Shown here in pieces: positions 35,003 to 46,069 of a DNA stretch of 64,000 nucleotides. The translations under genes were made by a program, and so were the position numbers. Within the stretch, counting starts at the first letter, position 1. Each line of letters opens with the position of its first letter. This stretch comes from Anastatus disparis (taxonomy: Eukaryota; Arthropoda; Insecta; Hymenoptera; Eupelmidae): the NCBI GenBank assembly GCA_017163975.1, contig JAFFSR010000034.1, positions 1,736,001 to 1,800,000 on the forward strand, given 5' to 3'. The notes beneath the pieces were generated by a model. The model was not told the DNA's origin, made no database searches, and was given only the letters and a program-made list of their open reading frames with translations.

Positions 35003-35053
<51 letters not shown>
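34931..35053 (+). pseudogene. 5' piece of the serine/acidic Maverick gene, cut by R1
   Basis: ATG 34931 opens a frame of about 25 codons, rich in Arg, Lys and Glu, that runs into 16 AGT codons (35006-35053) read as Ser. The R1 element begins at the next base. The matching 3' part, also beginning with AGT Ser codons in frame, resumes at 48358. The frame relation on both sides supports a single interrupted gene. Confidence 0.5.
35006..35053 (+). repeat. (AGT)16, insertion target of the R1-clade LINE
   Basis: Sixteen perfect AGT units abut the 5' end of the R1 copy. After its poly(A) tail four TAG units follow (41401-41412). The other full-length copy also abuts nine AGT units (48358-48384), in the opposite orientation. 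Confidence 0.85.
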
Positions 35054-35055
<2 letters not shown>

Positions 35056-36033
35056 GAGTTGGCCCAGGGAGCCCCCTTGGGCAAATGTCATCTTCCAGGG
35101 TCCATGTCCCGCTCCCGGGCGTCTTTGTCGCATCAATGCTCAGAGCAGCAATGCTTTAACGGAGACGGCAAATAGGAAGCACTGACTGGCGGATGAAGCA
35201 GGTATAGTAGTAACTGTTGATGCCAACAACTACTCAAACACTTTCCACACAATACACAAACAAATACACTTCTACTCGTACACGGCACACACCTAACATC
35301 GAAAGGCCAAAGTGAGTGGATTGGGGGCCCTATAAACGGGTTTCTCCCTACTGAGCGTATGTGCGTGAATGCTGTCGCTGGGGGCTCTATAAACGGGTCC
35401 CGCCCAGCGAGTTGAATGGGATAAAGAGGCTGTGAAAGGCGTATGGATGGAAATGAGCAGGCAGGATGGGGGCAGCTTGCAGTCCTTATCCTGGCTGCTG
35501 AATGGACGGCGGGGACTTTATAAACAAGATCTCCCGGAAGCGGAAGGACAGGGGACCCTATAGACGGGTAACTCTCCCTTGAATGACTGAGGGTCCTCAG
35601 TGTGAATCGTAGTGTGGATGGGCCAATGGACACTTACACAAACAAAGCAGGAATGCCTCGGGGTCTAGTGTCGGCCGTAGGTAGGCTGACTCAGGATGGG
35701 AATCGTGTCGCTGCTGGAGGATACAGGGGAAAAACCGTGTGGATGCTGCGGGCCGCCGGATAGTACAGGGGCCCGGTCAGAGCTAGCCACTTTGTACTGG
35801 CTGCCCTATCAGCCGGCGAAAAATCCATCTCCCTGTTGCCTGGTGCCGGGTGGCACCCGGACTGGGCGCCGACAATGGGGAATGGGGGCTCCTCCGAGGT
35901 CACCGGCGGCGGGGCGATCCTTAAGGGGGGAGGCTGACAGACGGTGTACGAGCTGGACCTTACCGCAGGTAGAATCTTGACCACAAACACATATTAAACG
36001 AGAAGAGACGCAGGAGAAAAATTGAAACCAAAA

Positions 36034-37344
36034 ATGCTGATGTCAACGAAAGAATTAGAGCTTTCAGCATCCATCAGCGCTCCGGGCACCCCAGGCCCAC
36101 ATACCTCAGAGGCGGCTGTCTTGGCCTCAGGGGTGTGTTTTACTAAATCAAGCGGGGAAAGGGAAGGGCAGGATCGAGTGCCTCCTGACATCATTAAGGG
36201 GCAGATTAAGAGGATCTTGGAGTCAGTAGCCAAGATGGAATTGGTAAAATCGAAAGTTAGGACGGTGAGCACTGGAATCACGGATGAATGGCCTGTCATC
36301 AAGGATGCATGTGAGGCGGTAATCGCCGAGTGTGAGCGGATGACTGCACAGCGGACGACTGTGGTGACGGCTGCTGCTGAGGCCCAGAAGCGGAAGAGGG
36401 AGCCGACCGGTGCCAGTCCTGAGCAGTCGGCGGCCTTCCAAAAGGTCGGCGAGGGCTCCGGATGGAAAAAGGTTGGAGCCAAACGCAAAAACAGGACTGC
36501 AAGTACGGCACCTAAGGACGGACCGAAAGAACTGAACGACCAGAGGACTCAGAAGGACGCGACGAAACGGAAGAAGAAGACCGGTCGCGGACAGTCCAGA
36601 CGGAAGCAGGATGCACGCAACGACGTCGGCGCCGTCTTGGTTGGTCTATCCGCCAACATGACGTACGCTGATGCTCTGCGCAGGCTCAAACAGGACGTAA
36701 AGACTGACGAGACCAAGGTGCAGATACAGGGCTGTCGCAAGACGAAAGACGACGGACTCCTCATCAGGCTGCGATGCAAGACGGAGGACAGACTGCAATT
36801 CGAACAGCAGGTTAAACAGGCACTGGGAAATGACGGCACAGTACGTGACTTGACGCCGGAGGTGCAGATCGAGATTCTTGATCTTGACTGTATCACAGAG
36901 GCACAAGACGTTACGGACGCAATAAGACGGGAGACAGGGACAGTGAGGGATCCGAAGCCGCATATCTTCGGTCCCAATGATCAAAATGTCTGCATGGCCG
37001 TCTGTGGCGTGGAGGAGAGTGCCGCTCGAATCCTGCTTCAGAAGGGCCGGATCAAAATAGGGTGGATGAACTGCCGCGTACGGACGAGACTAATGGTGCC
37101 GAGGTGCTACAGATGCTTCGGCTTCGGACACAAACGACGAGACTGCAAAGGTACCGACAGAAGCAGACTGTGTCGTAGGTGCGGACGGACGGGACATACT
37201 AGCGGAGGGTGCAACGAGAAAAACCCGACTTGCTACCTCTGCACGGAGGCGAGGCTTGGAGGATGCGCTCATGTGCCGGGCTCCGGAGCATGCGCCGTCT
37301 TCCGGGCTGAGCTGGAAAAGCGGAAAAGGCAGACAACGACATGA
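36034..37344 (+). CDS. R1-clade ORF1 (Gag-like, three zinc knuckles)
   Basis: 436 residues from ATG 36034, the same start and length as in the reverse copy. The N-terminal third is Ser/Thr/Ala-rich with a short coiled coil. A very basic segment follows (KRKKKTGRGQSRRKQ). A folded domain precedes three cysteine motifs near the C terminus: CYRCFGFGHKRRDC, CRRCGRTGHTSGGC and a CYLC...H...C variant. Such knuckles bind element RNA in R1-type LINEs. The stop overlaps the ORF2 start as ATGA (37341-37344), suggesting termination-reinitiation. Confidence 0.9.
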   Translation: MLMSTKELELSASISAPGTPGPHTSEAAVLASGVCFTKSSGEREGQDRVPPDIIKGQIKRILESVAKMELVKSKVRTVSTGITDEWPVIKDACEAVIAECERMTAQRTTVVTAAAEAQKRKREPTGASPEQSAAFQKVGEGSGWKKVGAKRKNRTASTAPKDGPKELNDQRTQKDATKRKKKTGRGQSRRKQDARNDVGAVLVGLSANMTYADALRRLKQDVKTDETKVQIQGCRKTKDDGLLIRLRCKTEDRLQFEQQVKQALGNDGTVRDLTPEVQIEILDLDCITEAQDVTDAIRRETGTVRDPKPHIFGPNDQNVCMAVCGVEESAARILLQKGRIKIGWMNCRVRTRLMVPRCYRCFGFGHKRRDCKGTDRSRLCRRCGRTGHTSGGCNEKNPTCYLCTEARLGGCAHVPGSGACAVFRAELEKRKRQTTT

Positions 37345-40331
37345 CTTTGACGCTACAAGTTAACCTGAACAGGTGCGAAGCGGCTCAGCTTTTACTGGAC
37401 CAAATCGCGACGGAACGGAACGCTGACGTACTTATAATAAGTGAACAGTACCGTGACTTACGCCAACAGACATGGCTTTCGAACGCGTCAGGCTCGTCGG
37501 CCATCTGGATTAGAGGCGCGCGCTCAAGGGGTCCTATAGTTTCCGGTGCGGGAGAGGACTACGTGTGGGCGAGGGTGGGAGATATTACTTATGTGAGTAT
37601 ATATCTCTCACCAAACTGTACGGCCGGAGAATTTGAAGGTAAAATTGCGGCTCTAGAGGACTGCCTCAGAGATTTTCCGGGGAATCTTGTCGTTGCCGGT
37701 GACTTTAATTCCAGGGCGATCGAGTGGGGCATGACAACCACAGACAGACGCGGACGGCTGGTGTTAGAGATGGCTGCGAGGCTGGAACTAACAGTAGCAA
37801 ACAGAGGACAGGCTTTTACGTACAGACGACCGGGTTACGGTAACTCGATACCGAACGTGACGCTGACAACGGAAGACCTGGAGACGCGGATAAGGGGATG
37901 GCGGGTGCTCGAGGACTTTACAGCCAGCGATCACCAGTGCATCGCCTTTGAAGTTACGGAACGGAACGATACGTCACAAAACGTTTCGGTGAGACCCTCG
38001 CGGTGGAACCTTAACAAACAGGACAGGGCTCTGTTTCGGAGGACGCTGCTGGAAACGGTTGCGCCTTCTGAAAACATCCCGACGGATCTGACTGACGAAC
38101 AGAGGACGGAGTTGATTGTGGACAGGACGATGACTGCTATAGTTCGCCTCTGTGAGGCTACTATGCCACGCATCGTGCCTCGACATAATAAACCGGCAGC
38201 ATACTGGTGGACGGACGAAATAAGTTCCCTACGACGGACGTGCATAAAACACAGACGAGTACTATACAGAGCACGCAAAAGAGGACAGGATGATGCAATG
38301 AGGCTTGCACAGACATACAAAGACGCTAAAAAGACCCTGACGAACGCCATAAAATACAGTAAGAGGCGATGCTGGAGACGGTTGTGTGAAGAGGTGGACC
38401 GCGACCCCTGGGGTATGGGCTATAAGCTGGTTACCCAGAAACTGGGGGCTCTTGGTCCTCCAGAACACAAAGACGGACAGTTGATGGCGACGATAGTGGA
38501 CGGGCTGTTCCCAAACCATCCGGTTACGGAGGGGCCAGTCGACTACCGGAGCCAAGCAGTTCCGGAGTTCACGGAGGCAGAATTGCTGGAAGCTACTGCC
38601 TCTTTGAGACCCGGAAAAGCGCCAGGACCGGACGGCATTCCAGGAGAGATTCTCCGGCAGATTGCCTTGGGCAGGCCACGTCTCCTCCTGGACATGTACA
38701 ACGAATGTTTACGGACGGGGATTTTCAGCACGCGTTGGAAAAAGGCCAGACTGGTTCTCCTCTACAAAGGAAAGGGAGAGCCAAATGCGCCTAATTCCTA
38801 TAGGCCATTGTGCCTCTTAGACACGGCAGGAAAGACATTAGAACTTTTACTGAAAAACAGACTGACGAAAGCAGTGGACAGAGCAGGAGGACTCTCGGAC
38901 AACCAGTATGGCTTCCGCAAAGGCCGATCGACGGTGGATGCTGTGCGGGAAGTTCTTGAGCCTTCTAGAAGGACGGCACTGATGGACCACAGACAAAGAC
39001 CGGTGGTACTGCTTGGCACGCTGGACGCAAAGAACGCCTTCAATAGCGCCAGGTTCTCCGATATCCTCGGGGCCTATAGGTCTTTCGGGGTGCCGGATTA
39101 CCTGATGAGGATGGTGGAGGATTATTTGCGTAACAGATGCATAACGTACGAGACGACGGAAGGACAGATACGCAGACCAATAACCGCGGGGGTCGCGCAG
39201 GGTTCGATACTGGGACCAGACTTTTGGAACGTGGACTATGACAGCTTGCTAAGACTGGAGATGCCCGAGGGCGCATCACTCGTCGCTTACGCAGACGACG
39301 TGGCGGTAGTGATCGTCCAGAGGACTACAGAGTTAGCACAACTGACACTGAACAGAGTCATGAGGCGGGTCGAAAGGTGGATGACAGAACACGGACTGTC
39401 ACTGGCACTGAACAAGACGGAACTGATGTTACTGACGGGAAGGCGTATACCGACGCTCATTCCCATGACAGTAGGTACAGAAAGGACGGAGACGGTAGGT
39501 TTCCTCAAATACCTAGGAGTCACTCTGGATACCAGGCTTACTTTTTGGCCACATATCCAGAGGGTGGCCGACAAAGCGACTAGACTGACGTCATCGCTGG
39601 GCCGCCTCATGGCAAATACGTACGGACCGAGACAGAGCAAGAGACTGCTCCTGATGACGACGACCCACTCGATCATGTTGTACGGGGCGGAAATATGGGC
39701 CGACGCGCTCCGCGTCCGGAAGTACCGAAAGCGACTGACGGACGTACAGAGACGGGGAGCGCTTCGGATAGCTTGCGCCTACCGGACGGTCTCTGCGGAG
39801 GCCGTAATGGTGGTTGCAAGCGTAATCCCTATAGATCTCCTTGCGCTGGAGCGCAAGCGGATCTATGAAAGAAGCGCTGAAACAGGACGGACAGAAGCGG
39901 CAGTTCGGGAAAGGGACCTGACAATGACGCTATGGAGTGAACGTTGGACGAGAGACGGAACGGGTGCATGGACCAGACGTCTGATCAGGGACCTGAGACA
40001 GTGGACGCAACGGACTTTTGGGGAGGTGGATTTTTACCTTACCCAATTCTTGACCGGACACGGCTACTTCAGACGGTACCTGCACCTGAGAGGGAAGGTA
40101 CAGCATGCGGGCTGTACCTATTGCGGACATGACATGGACGACGCTGAGCATACGTTCTTCGGATGCTCACGTTGGGACTTCGACAGACGAATGCTACGGA
40201 GACAGACTGGAGACCTCACACCGGACAATGTTGTAGACTGGATGCTGGCGGACGTCCAAAACTGGGCCTCGATGGTGACCTTTGTCACGGTCGTCCTTAA
40301 AGCGAAGAAAGAGGATGGATGTTTAATGTGA
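37341..40331 (+). CDS. R1-clade ORF2: endonuclease, reverse transcriptase, zinc motif
   Basis: 996 residues, intact. The N-terminal endonuclease has the LNRCEAA start, VVAGDFNSRAIEWG and the DRRGR segment, ending with ASDHQ. The RT has GKAPGPDGIPGE, FRKGRSTVDAV, LDAKNAFNSA, GVAQGSILGPDFWNVDYD and the catalytic VAYADDVAV. The C terminus has C-x2-C...H...C (CTYCGHDMDDAEHTFFGC), typical of R1. It nicks a chosen target and copies the RNA from the nick. Since both long copies sit in (AGT)n, the endonuclease may prefer that repeat. Confidence 0.95.
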   Translation: MTLTLQVNLNRCEAAQLLLDQIATERNADVLIISEQYRDLRQQTWLSNASGSSAIWIRGARSRGPIVSGAGEDYVWARVGDITYVSIYLSPNCTAGEFEGKIAALEDCLRDFPGNLVVAGDFNSRAIEWGMTTTDRRGRLVLEMAARLELTVANRGQAFTYRRPGYGNSIPNVTLTTEDLETRIRGWRVLEDFTASDHQCIAFEVTERNDTSQNVSVRPSRWNLNKQDRALFRRTLLETVAPSENIPTDLTDEQRTELIVDRTMTAIVRLCEATMPRIVPRHNKPAAYWWTDEISSLRRTCIKHRRVLYRARKRGQDDAMRLAQTYKDAKKTLTNAIKYSKRRCWRRLCEEVDRDPWGMGYKLVTQKLGALGPPEHKDGQLMATIVDGLFPNHPVTEGPVDYRSQAVPEFTEAELLEATASLRPGKAPGPDGIPGEILRQIALGRPRLLLDMYNECLRTGIFSTRWKKARLVLLYKGKGEPNAPNSYRPLCLLDTAGKTLELLLKNRLTKAVDRAGGLSDNQYGFRKGRSTVDAVREVLEPSRRTALMDHRQRPVVLLGTLDAKNAFNSARFSDILGAYRSFGVPDYLMRMVEDYLRNRCITYETTEGQIRRPITAGVAQGSILGPDFWNVDYDSLLRLEMPEGASLVAYADDVAVVIVQRTTELAQLTLNRVMRRVERWMTEHGLSLALNKTELMLLTGRRIPTLIPMTVGTERTETVGFLKYLGVTLDTRLTFWPHIQRVADKATRLTSSLGRLMANTYGPRQSKRLLLMTTTHSIMLYGAEIWADALRVRKYRKRLTDVQRRGALRIACAYRTVSAEAVMVVASVIPIDLLALERKRIYERSAETGRTEAAVRERDLTMTLWSERWTRDGTGAWTRRLIRDLRQWTQRTFGEVDFYLTQFLTGHGYFRRYLHLRGKVQHAGCTYCGHDMDDAEHTFFGCSRWDFDRRMLRRQTGDLTPDNVVDWMLADVQNWASMVTFVTVVLKAKKEDGCLM

Positions 40332-41400
40332 ATGAATGAATGAGTGAATGGATGAGGAATACAAATACGCAGGGAGACAAATGTCTTTGGGCCTAGCGAC
40401 CCCACGTACCCGAGCTGAGTGAATGGTATACGGAGTGTGTGGATGGAAGTGAGGGTGGTAATGTTTGAATACGCAGGGGGACTACACAGTCCATGGGCCT
40501 AGCAACCCCACGTACCCGAGCTGAATGAATGATAAATTGGATGTGTGGATGAAAGTATGGTTGAAAATGTGTGAATACGCAGGGGGACTGAAAAGTCCTT
40601 GGGCTCAGCGACCCCACGTACCCGAGCTAAGTGAATGGCGAAATGAGTGTGAGGATAAAGGAGAGAATGGAGATGCTTGCACACGCAGGGGGACTGCACA
40701 GTCCTTGGGCCTAGCGAACCCACGTACCCGAGCTGAGTGAGTGAATGGTATACTGAATGTGTGGATGGAAGCGCGCGAAAGAATGTACGAATACGCAGGG
40801 GGACTGCACAGTCCATGGGCCTAGCGACCCCACGTGCCCGAGCTGAGTGAGTGAGCGATATACTGGATGTGTGGGTGAATGAGAGGATGAAAATGTGCGA
40901 ATACGCAGGGGGACTGAAAAATCCTTGGGCTCAGCGACCCCACGTACCCGAGCTAAGTGCGAATGGAGGAGTGAAAGGAAGGATGACAGGCAAATGTATG
41001 CATGTTTGGACGTATGAATGGACGCGGCCTAGTGCCTAGACGGACGGACGAAACGAGCGACAATGGACAAGACCGCAGCGTGAAGTAATGCTAACGCAGT
41101 CCCACGCTGCGGCTCTGTACGGTGGACGTTACGGATCCCTCCCCGTGTAAGTGAGGCATTTTCTTGCTTCTCTTCCACGGCCAGGGTGAAGGGGGTTTAG
41201 ACGGTCTCTGCCTGTGGATGCCTCGGGGGCGAATGCGAACCTACCAGGTTTCTTTCTCCCCCCAGGCTGACGCAGCGTCAGAATCTCGTCACACCAGTGG
41301 CGCACTGCAGTTGGGGTGATCCAGCTGCAGCCCACGTCGCTGTAGGTCTGAAAGCAGATTTACCCGTTTTTTCACCACCCAAAAAAAAAAAAAAAAAAAA
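40332..41400 (+). repeat. R1 3' UTR with six about 106-bp tandem units
   Basis: The word acgcaggg recurs at about 40368, 40471, 40577, 40683, 40793 and 40903 (spacing 103-110 bp). Each is followed by a block ending ccccacgtacccgagct. The units vary in their first half. A unique end of about 350 bp and poly(A) follow. ORFs reported across these units are not genes. Confidence 0.85.
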
Positions 41401-41432
41401 TAGTAGTAGTAGCAGTTTTTTTTTTTTTTTTT

Positions 41433-43125
41433 GACAAAGCGACTAGACTGACGTCCTCGCTGGGCCGCCTCATGGCAAATACGTACGGACCGAGACAGAG
41501 CAAGAGACTGCTCCTGATGACGACGACCCACTTGATCATGTTGTACGGGGCGGAAATATGGGCCGACGCGCTTCGCGTTCGGAAGTACCGAAAGCGACTG
41601 ACTTGCGCTGGAGCGCAAGCGGATCTATGAAAAAAGCGCTGAAACAGGACGGACAGAAGCGGCAGTTCAGGAAAGAGACCTGACAATGACGCTATGGAGC
41701 GAACGTTGGACGAGAGACGGAACGGGAGCATGGACCAGACGTCTGATCAGGGACCTGAGACAGTGGACGCAATGGACTTTTGGGGAGGTGGATTTGTACC
41801 TTACCCAATTCTTGACCGGACACGGCTATTTCAGACGGTACCTGCACCTGAGAGGGAAGGTACAGCATGCGGGCTGTACCTACTGCGGACATGACATGGA
41901 CGACGCTGAGCATACGTTCTTCGAATGCTCACGTTGGGACTTTGACAGACGAACGCTACGGAGACAGACTGGAGACCTCACACCGGACAATGTTGTGGAC
42001 TGGATGCTGGAGGACGTCCAAAACTGGGCTTCGATGGTGACCTTTGTCACAGTCGTCCTTAAAGCGAAGAAAGAGGATGGATGTTTAATGTAAATGAATG
42101 AATGAGTGAATGGATGAAGAATACAAATACGCAGGGAGACAAATGTCTTTGGGCCTAGCGACCCCACGTACCCGAGCTGAATGAATAATATACGGAGCGG
42201 GTGGATGGAAGCGAGGGTGGTAATGTTTGAATACGCAGGGGGACTACACAGTCCATGGGCCTAGCAACCCCACGTATTCGAGCTGAATGAATGAAAATTG
42301 GATGTGTGGATGAAAGTATGGATGAAAATGTGTAAATACGCAGGGGGACTGAAAAGTCCTTGGGCTCAGCGACCCCACGTACCCGAGCTGAGTGAATGGC
42401 GAAATGAGTGTGAGGATAAAGGAGAGAATGGAGATGCTTGCACACGCAGGGGGACTGCACAGTCCTTGGGCCTAGCGAACCCACGTACCCGAGCTGAGTG
42501 AGTGAATGGTATACTGAATATGTGGATGGAAGCGCGCGAAAGAATGTACGAATACGCAGGGGGACTGCACAGTCCATGGGCCTAGCGACCCCACGTGCCC
42601 GAGCTGAGTGAGTGAGCGATATACTGGATGTGTGGGTAAATGAGAGGATGAAAATGTGCGAATACGCAGGGGGACTGAAAAATCCTTGGGCTCAGCGACC
42701 CCACGTACCCGAGCTAAGTGCGAATGGAGGAGTGAAAGGAAGGATGACAGGCAAATGTATGCATGTTTGGACGTATGAATGGACGCGGCCTAGTGCCTAG
42801 ACGGACGGACGAAACGAGCGACAATGGACAAGACCGCAGCGTGAAGTAATGCTAACGCAGTCCCACGCTGCGGCTCTGTACGGTGGACGTTACGGATCCC
42901 TCCCCGTGTAAGTGAGGCATTTTCTTGCTTCTCTTCCACGGCCAGGGTGAAGGGGGTTTAGACGGTCTCTGCCTGTGGATGCCTCGGGGGCGAATGCGAA
43001 CCTACCAGGTTTCTTTCTCCCCCCAGGCTGACGCAGCGTCAGAATCTCGTCACACCAGTGGCGCACTGCAGTTGGGGTGATCCAGCTGCAGCCCACGTCG
43101 CTGTAGGTCTGAAAGCAGATTTACC
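41433..43125 (+). mobile_element. 5'-truncated R1 fragment, forward
   Basis: It starts inside the ORF2 RT region and runs to the end of the 3' UTR, but stops before the poly(A) seen in the first copy. It lacks a segment of roughly 110 bp at about 41600, exactly as the reverse copy does, and its last 135 codons are identical to those of the reverse copy. It therefore derives from the reverse copy by duplication rather than from an independent insertion. A 17-nt T run (41416-41432) precedes it. Confidence 0.85.
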
Positions 43126-43848
43126 TCACTGCCACCATTTGTCTCCCTGCGTATTTGTATTCTTCATCCATTCACTCATTCATTCATTTACATTAAACAT
43201 CCATCCTCTTTCTTCGCTTTAAGGACGACTGTGACAAAGGTCACCATCGAAGCCCAGTTTTGGACGTCCTCCAGCATCCAGTCCACAACATTGTCCGGTG
43301 TGAGGTCTCCAGTCTGTCTCCGTAGCGTTCGTCTGTCAAAGTCCCAACGTGAGCATTCGAAGAACGTATGCTCAGCGTCGTCCATGTCATGTCCGCAGTA
43401 GGTACAGCCCGCATGCTGTACCTTCCCTCTCAGGTGCAGGTACCGTCTGAAATAGCCGTGTCCGGTCAAGAATTGGGTAAGGTACAAATCCACCTCCCCA
43501 AAAGTCCATTGCGTCCACTGTCTCAGGTCCCTGATCAGACGTCTGGTCCATGCTCCCGTTCCGTCTCTCGTCCAACGTTCGCTCCATAGCGTCATTGTCA
43601 GGTCTCTTTCCTGAACTGCCGCTTCTGTCCGTCCTGTTTCAGCGCTTTTTTCATAGATCCGCTTGCGCTCCAGCGCAAGTCAGTCGCTTTCGGTACTTCC
43701 GAACGCGAAGCGCGTCGGCCCATATTTCCGCCCCGTACAACATGATCAAGTGGGTCGTCGTCATCAGGAGCAGTCTCTTGCTCTGTCTCGGTCCGTACGT
43801 ATTTGCCATGAGGCGGCCCAGCGAGGACGTCAGTCTAGTCGCTTTGTC
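41433..43848. repeat. 713-bp inverted repeat with 990-bp spacer
   Basis: The arms 41433-42145 and 43136-43848 are reverse complements with no length difference: at every point I checked, paired coordinates sum to 85281. The spacer holds the 3' UTR of the forward fragment and a 10-bp filler (about 43126-43135). Confidence 0.85.
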
Positions 43849-46069
43849 GGCCACCCTCTGGATATGTGGCCAAAAAGTAAGCCTGGTATCCAGGGTGACC
43901 CCTAGGTATTTAAGGAATCCTACCGTCTCCGTCCTTTCTGTACCTACTGTCATGGGAATGAGCGTCGGTATACGCCTTCCCGTCAGTAACATCAGTTCCG
44001 CCTTGTTCAGTGCCAGTGACAGTCCGCGTTCTGTCATCCACCTTTCGACTCGCCTCATGACTCTGTTCAGTGTCAGTTGTGCTAATTCTGTAGTCCTTTG
44101 GACGATCACTACCGCCACGTCGTCTGCGTAAGCGACGAGTGACGCGCCCTCGGGCATCTCCAGTCTTAGCAAGCTGTCATAGTCCACGTTCCAAAAGTCT
44201 GGTCCCAGTATCGAACCCATCGCGACCCCCGCGGTTATTGGTCTGCGTATCTGTCCTTCCGTCGTCTCGTACGTTATGCATCTGTTACGCAAATAATCCT
44301 CCACCATCCTCATCAGGTAATCCGGCACCCCGAAAGACCTATAGACCTCGAGGATATCGGAGAACCTGGCGCTGTTGAAGGCGTTCCTTGCGTCCAGCGT
44401 GCCAAACAGTACCACCGGTCTTTGTCTGTGGTCCATCAATGCCGTCCTTCTAGAAGGCTCAAGAACTTCCCGCACGGCATCCACCGTCGATCGGCCTTTG
44501 CGGAAGCCATACTGGTTGTCCGAGAGTCCTCCTGCCCTGTCCACTGCTTTCGTCAGTCTGTTTTTCAGTAGAAGTTCTAATGTCTTTCCTGCCGTGTCTA
44601 AGAGGCACAATAGCCTGTAGGAATTAGGCGCATTTGGCTCTCCCTTTCCTTTGTAGAGGAGAACCAGTCTGACCTTTTTCCAACGCGTGCTGAAGATCCC
44701 CGTCCGTAAACATTCGTTGTACATGTCCAGGAGAAGACGTGGCCTGCCCAAGGCGATCTGCCGGAGAATCTCTCCTGGAATGCCGTCTGGTCCTGGCGCT
44801 TTTCCGGGTCTCAAAGAGGCAGTAGCTTTCAGCAATTCTGCCTCCGTGAACTCCGGAACTGCTTGGCTCCGGTAGTCGACTGGCCCCTCCGTAACCGGAT
44901 GGTTTGGGAACAGCCCGTCCACTATCGTCACCATCAATTGTCCGTCTTTGTGTTCTGGAGGACCAAAAGCCCCCAGTTTCTGGGTAACCAGCTTGTAGCC
45001 CATACCCCAGGGGTCGCGGTCCACCTCTTCACACAACCGTCTCCAGCATCGCCTCTTACTGTATTTTATGGCGTTCGTCAGGGTCTTTTTAGCGTCTTTG
45101 TACGTCTGTGCAAGCCTCATAGCATCATCCTGTCCTCTTTTACGTGCTCTGTACAGTACTCGTCTGTGTTTTATGCACGTCCGTCGTAGGGAACTTATTT
45201 CGTCCGTCCACCAGTATGCTGCCGGTTTATTATGTCGAGGCACGATGCGTGGCATAGTAGCCTCGCAGAGGCGAACTATAGCGGTCATCGTCCTGTTCAC
45301 AATCAACTCCGTCCTCTGTTCGTCAGTCAGGTCCGTCGGGATGTTTTCAGAAGGCGCAACCGTTTCCAGCAGCGTTCTCCGAAACAAAGCCCTGTCCTGT
45401 TTGTTAAGGTTCCACCGCGAGGGTCTCACCGAAACGTTTTGTGACGTATCGTTCCGTTCCGTAACTTCAAAGGCGATGCACTGGTGATTGCTGGCCGTAA
45501 AGTCCTCGAGCACCCGCCATCCGCGTCTCCAGGTCTTCCGTTGTCAGCGTCACGTCAGGTATCGAGTTACCGTAACAGGGTCGTCTGTACATAAAAACCT
45601 GTCCTCTGTTTGCTACTGTTAGTTCCAGCCTCGCAGCCATCTCTAACACCAGCCGTCCGCGTCTGTTTGTGGTCGTCATGCCCCACTCGATCGCCCTAGA
45701 ATTAAAGTCGCCGGCAACGACAAGATTCCTCGGTAAACCTCTGAGGCAGTCCTCTAGAGCCGCGATTTTACCTTCAAATTCTCCGGCCGTACAGTTTGGT
45801 GAGAGATATATACTAACATAAGTAACATCTCCCACCCTCGCCCACACGTAGTCCTCTCCCGCACCGGAAACTATAGGACCCCTTGAGCGCGCGCCGCTAA
45901 CCCAGATGGCCGACGAGCCTGACGCGTTCGAAAGCCATGTCTGTTGGCGTAAGTCACGGTACTGTTCACTTATTATAAGTACGTCTGCGTTCCGTTCCGT
46001 CGCGATTTGGTCCAGCAAAAGCTGAGCCGCTTCGCACCTGTTCAGGTTAACTTGTAGCGTCAAAGTCAT
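43188..46069 (-). pseudogene. R1 ORF2 of the reverse copy, two lesions
   Basis: It starts with the ATGA overlap at 46069. The endonuclease is open to about 45500, where a small frameshift moves the reading into the next open part (43651-45513). The RT is complete with VAYADDVAV but has GVAMGSILGP in place of GVAQGSILGP. A deletion of roughly 110 bp near 43680 then shifts the frame, and the zinc-motif end (43188-43595) is in another frame. No functional ORF2 protein can be made. Confidence 0.85.

Larger units (their letters stand above)
35054..41400 (+). mobile_element. R1-clade non-LTR retrotransposon, full length, intact ORFs
   Basis: About 6.35 kb from gggagttggccc to a 20-nt poly(A) (41381-41400). 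It has a 5' UTR of about 980 bp, ORF1, an overlapping ORF2 and a 3' UTR with six tandem units. It is GC-richer than everything around it. The CCHC knuckles in ORF1, apurinic endonuclease, RT, terminal zinc motif and ATGA overlap define the R1 clade. No stop or frameshift interrupts either ORF, so this copy could have been active recently. Confidence 0.9.

Noticed and set aside
34732..35136. Minus-strand ORF with a poly-Leu run
   Set aside because: It is the reverse reading of the (AGT)n tract plus TA repeats and the R1 5' UTR.
40393..42577. Many 60-140-codon ORFs with similar sequences
   Set aside because: They are readings across the tandem 3' UTR units of the R1 element, not proteins.
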